Shown here in pieces: positions 62,674-64,000 of a stretch of DNA of 64,000 nt. A model generated the notes under the pieces. The model searched no databases and was not told where the DNA came from. It saw only the letters and a program-made list of their open reading frames with translations. Source of the DNA: Bifidobacterium samirii (GTDB lineage Bacteria > Actinomycetota > Actinomycetes > Actinomycetales > Bifidobacteriaceae); NCBI RefSeq assembly GCF_003952945.1, contig NZ_QXGK01000004.1, positions 62,001-126,000 on the forward strand, written 5' to 3'. The translations under genes were made by a program, and so were the position numbers. Within the stretch, counting starts at the first letter, position 1. Every line of letters begins with the position of its first letter.

Positions 62674-63447
62674 CTAGCGCAGCAGGTAGCCGCCGTCGAC
62701 GGGCAGCATGACGCCGGTGACGTAGTCGGATGCGTCGGAGCACAGGAACACCATGGCACCCATGAGCTCATGGGGTTCTCCCCAGTGGCCGGCGGGAATA
62801 TGCTCGCGGATTTCGACGCTGCGCACCGGATCCTCCTGCAGCGCCTTGGTCATCGGAGTGTTGATGTAGCCGGGGGCCAGTCCGTTGACCTGGACGTTGT
62901 ATGGCGCCAGCGCGTCGGCGTAGGCACGGGTCAGGCCCATGACCGCATGCTTGCTGGCGGCGTAGGGGAAGATGAACTTGCCGGCCCGGTAGGACTGCAT
63001 CGAGCCGATGTTGACGATCTTGCCGCTCCGCTGTTCGATCATCACCTTCGCCACTTCATGGGACAGATAGTACAGGGCGTTGAGGTTCAGTTCGATGACC
63101 GCCTTCCAGTCCTCGTCCGGGAAGTCGACGAGTTCGTGGCGGCGCTGCATGCCGGCATTGTTGATGAGCACGTCGATGCGGCCGAATTCGGACATCGCCG
63201 CGTCCACGATCTTCTTCGCCGCGCCGGGTTCGGTGATGTCCTGTTCGAGGAACACCACCTTGCGGCCGTTGGCTTCGACGGCGGCACGGGTCTCCTCCCA
63301 GCCGGTCCGGTCGTAGGATACGACGAATACATCGGCGCCGACCTTGCTTACGGCCTGGGTGTAGTACTGCCCCAGTCCGCTGGCTCCGCCGGTGATGAGC
63401 ACGACCTTATCGGTCAGTTCAAAGCTGTGAATAGAAAACTCCGCCAT
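62674..63447 (-). CDS. SDR family gluconate 5-dehydrogenase-like protein
   Basis: The 257-residue short-chain dehydrogenase has the NAD(P) motif TGGASGLG (about 21-28), NNAGMQ, the catalytic YAASK and GLAPGYINTPMT. The conserved Ser lies in VNIGSMQSY. It resembles gluconate 5-dehydrogenase (IdnO) or 2-deoxy-D-gluconate 3-dehydrogenase (KduD), which fit the gluconate permease beside it. The ATG at 63447 follows GAGGAGAACCACA. It is the first gene of the operon. Confidence 0.9.
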   Translation of the reverse strand: MAEFSIHSFELTDKVVLITGGASGLGQYYTQAVSKVGADVFVVSYDRTGWEETRAAVEANGRKVVFLEQDITEPGAAKKIVDAAMSEFGRIDVLINNAGMQRRHELVDFPDEDWKAVIELNLNALYYLSHEVAKVMIEQRSGKIVNIGSMQSYRAGKFIFPYAASKHAVMGLTRAYADALAPYNVQVNGLAPGYINTPMTKALQEDPVRSVEIREHIPAGHWGEPHELMGAMVFLCSDASDYVTGVMLPVDGGYLLR

Positions 63448-63523
63448 TGTGGTTCTCCTCGTTGATTGCACCTTTGCAGGCCGCCAATGCTCGTTCACCG
63501 CCGGCCCGTTTCGGGATCATTAT

Positions 63524-63634
63524 TGGTGTATCGTTATCATCACTCATAAAAACCCTGTTGTTTTCTGTGTGGTGTATCGATACCCCCAAAATATATCATC
63601 GCCACCAGAGTGCGTCAATTTGCATGGTGTATCC
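63524..63634 (-). promoter_or_regulatory. Promoter with overlapping LacI-type operators for the gluconate operon
   Basis: On the minus strand TTGACG (from 63618-63613), 17 bp, and TATATT (from 63595-63590) make a good sigma-A promoter. The perfect palindrome GTATCGATAC (63574-63583) lies at the expected transcription start. A related site TGGTGTATCGTTATCA is at 63524-63539, sharing TGGTGTATCG with the first (63570-63579), and a half-site TGGTGTATCC is at 63625-63634 near the divergent regulator gene. This matches repression by the LacI-family protein encoded next door. Confidence 0.72.
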
Positions 63635-63758
63635 TTTTCCCAAGGAGGTGGAGAACGGCCCATTTCCAAGCATCCGCCGGCGTGTCGCCGCATGCCGTCA
63701 CGCTGATCGGCACCCGGCGCGGGCCCCTCCATCACGGAGCTTGATACAAGGAGGTTCC

Positions 63759-64000
63759 ATGGCCAAGGTGACCATCGCCGATATCGCCCGCGAGGCACAG
63801 GTATCGGTGACCACGGTGTCCAGGTTCATCAACGGCAATTACGGCAAGATGAGCGACGCCACCAGAACCCGCATCCAGGAGACCGTGGATCGTCTGCAAT
63901 ACCGGCCCAGCGCATCCGCCCAACGCATGCGCCAGCAGGACACCCACGTCATCGGCGTGGTCGTGGCGGACATCTCGAACGTGTTCTCGTCACTGATGTT
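63759..64000 (+). CDS. LacI family transcriptional regulator, start only
   Basis: The first 80 residues are visible; the gene runs off the right edge. They contain the LacI helix-turn-helix (VTIADIAREAQVSVTTVSRFING, with a hinge helix SAQRMRQ) and the start of the periplasmic-binding-like effector domain (VIGVVVADISNVFSSLM). The ATG follows CAAGGAGGTTCC. It is divergent from the gluconate-type operon and is the likely binder of the sites in between. Gluconate or its phosphate is the probable inducer by context. Confidence 0.92.
   Translation, partial: MAKVTIADIAREAQVSVTTVSRFINGNYGKMSDATRTRIQETVDRLQYRPSASAQRMRQQDTHVIGVVVADISNVFSSLM

Overview
The window is a 64-kb piece of a high-G+C actinobacterial chromosome, most probably from a Bifidobacterium-type member of the Bifidobacteriaceae. 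The evidence is actinobacterial families (DUF3052, DUF3107, Zincin_2, a VKOR protein), isoprenoid synthesis by the MEP route, genes separated by long perfect hairpins mostly without a U-tract, and sugar genes under LacI-type control. This is inferred from content; no 16S gene is present. No complete mobile element, rRNA operon or CRISPR array was seen.

Layout. (1) 1-4087: a type ISP restriction-modification enzyme cut off by the window edge, visibly AT-rich in its distal specificity region. (2) 4.2-9.9 kb: DivIVA-like protein, dxr, ispG, recO, uppS on the minus strand, linking isoprenoid precursors to undecaprenyl diphosphate. (3) 10-26.6 kb: housekeeping genes: tRNA-Val, DUF3052, a Lon-domain protein, Zincin_2, a UvrD helicase, a degenerate APH-fold protein, DUF3107, PHP, VKOR, dapF, murI, a patatin, a hydroxyacid dehydrogenase, an SPFH protein and a MacB-like ABC protein.

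(4) 26.7-36.9 kb: a minus-strand sulfur/one-carbon cluster: a cystathionine synthase/lyase, a UROD-superfamily protein with the zinc ligands of methyltransferases, a periplasmic-binding-type lipoprotein, fused LivH-LivM and LivG-LivF, O-acetylhomoserine sulfhydrylase, and a TSUP exporter just upstream. Read together it looks like an uptake-and-methyl-transfer route to sulfur amino acids, and is the best candidate here for an undescribed system. (5) 37-41.5 kb: a heterodimeric ABC exporter (one degenerate ATP site) behind a TetR gene with a palindromic operator candidate. (6) 41.7-50.9 kb: a short DXS-type protein, a small DUF4160 gene pair, LysR, two aldo/keto reductases, a membrane-anchored domain-permuted GH3 enzyme and an alcohol dehydrogenase remnant.

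(7) 51-55 kb: accessory genes: a DUF4236/coiled-coil/excalibur protein, a Fic protein preceded by an inverted-repeat-bounded promoter segment, and a PBECR4-like gene whose leader holds an intrinsic terminator. (8) 55.2-61.1 kb: comEA-comEC-holA-tsaE-ychF. (9) 61.3-64 kb: a gluconate permease and a gluconate-type dehydrogenase behind a promoter overlapped by LacI-type operators, with the start of a divergent LacI regulator at the right edge.
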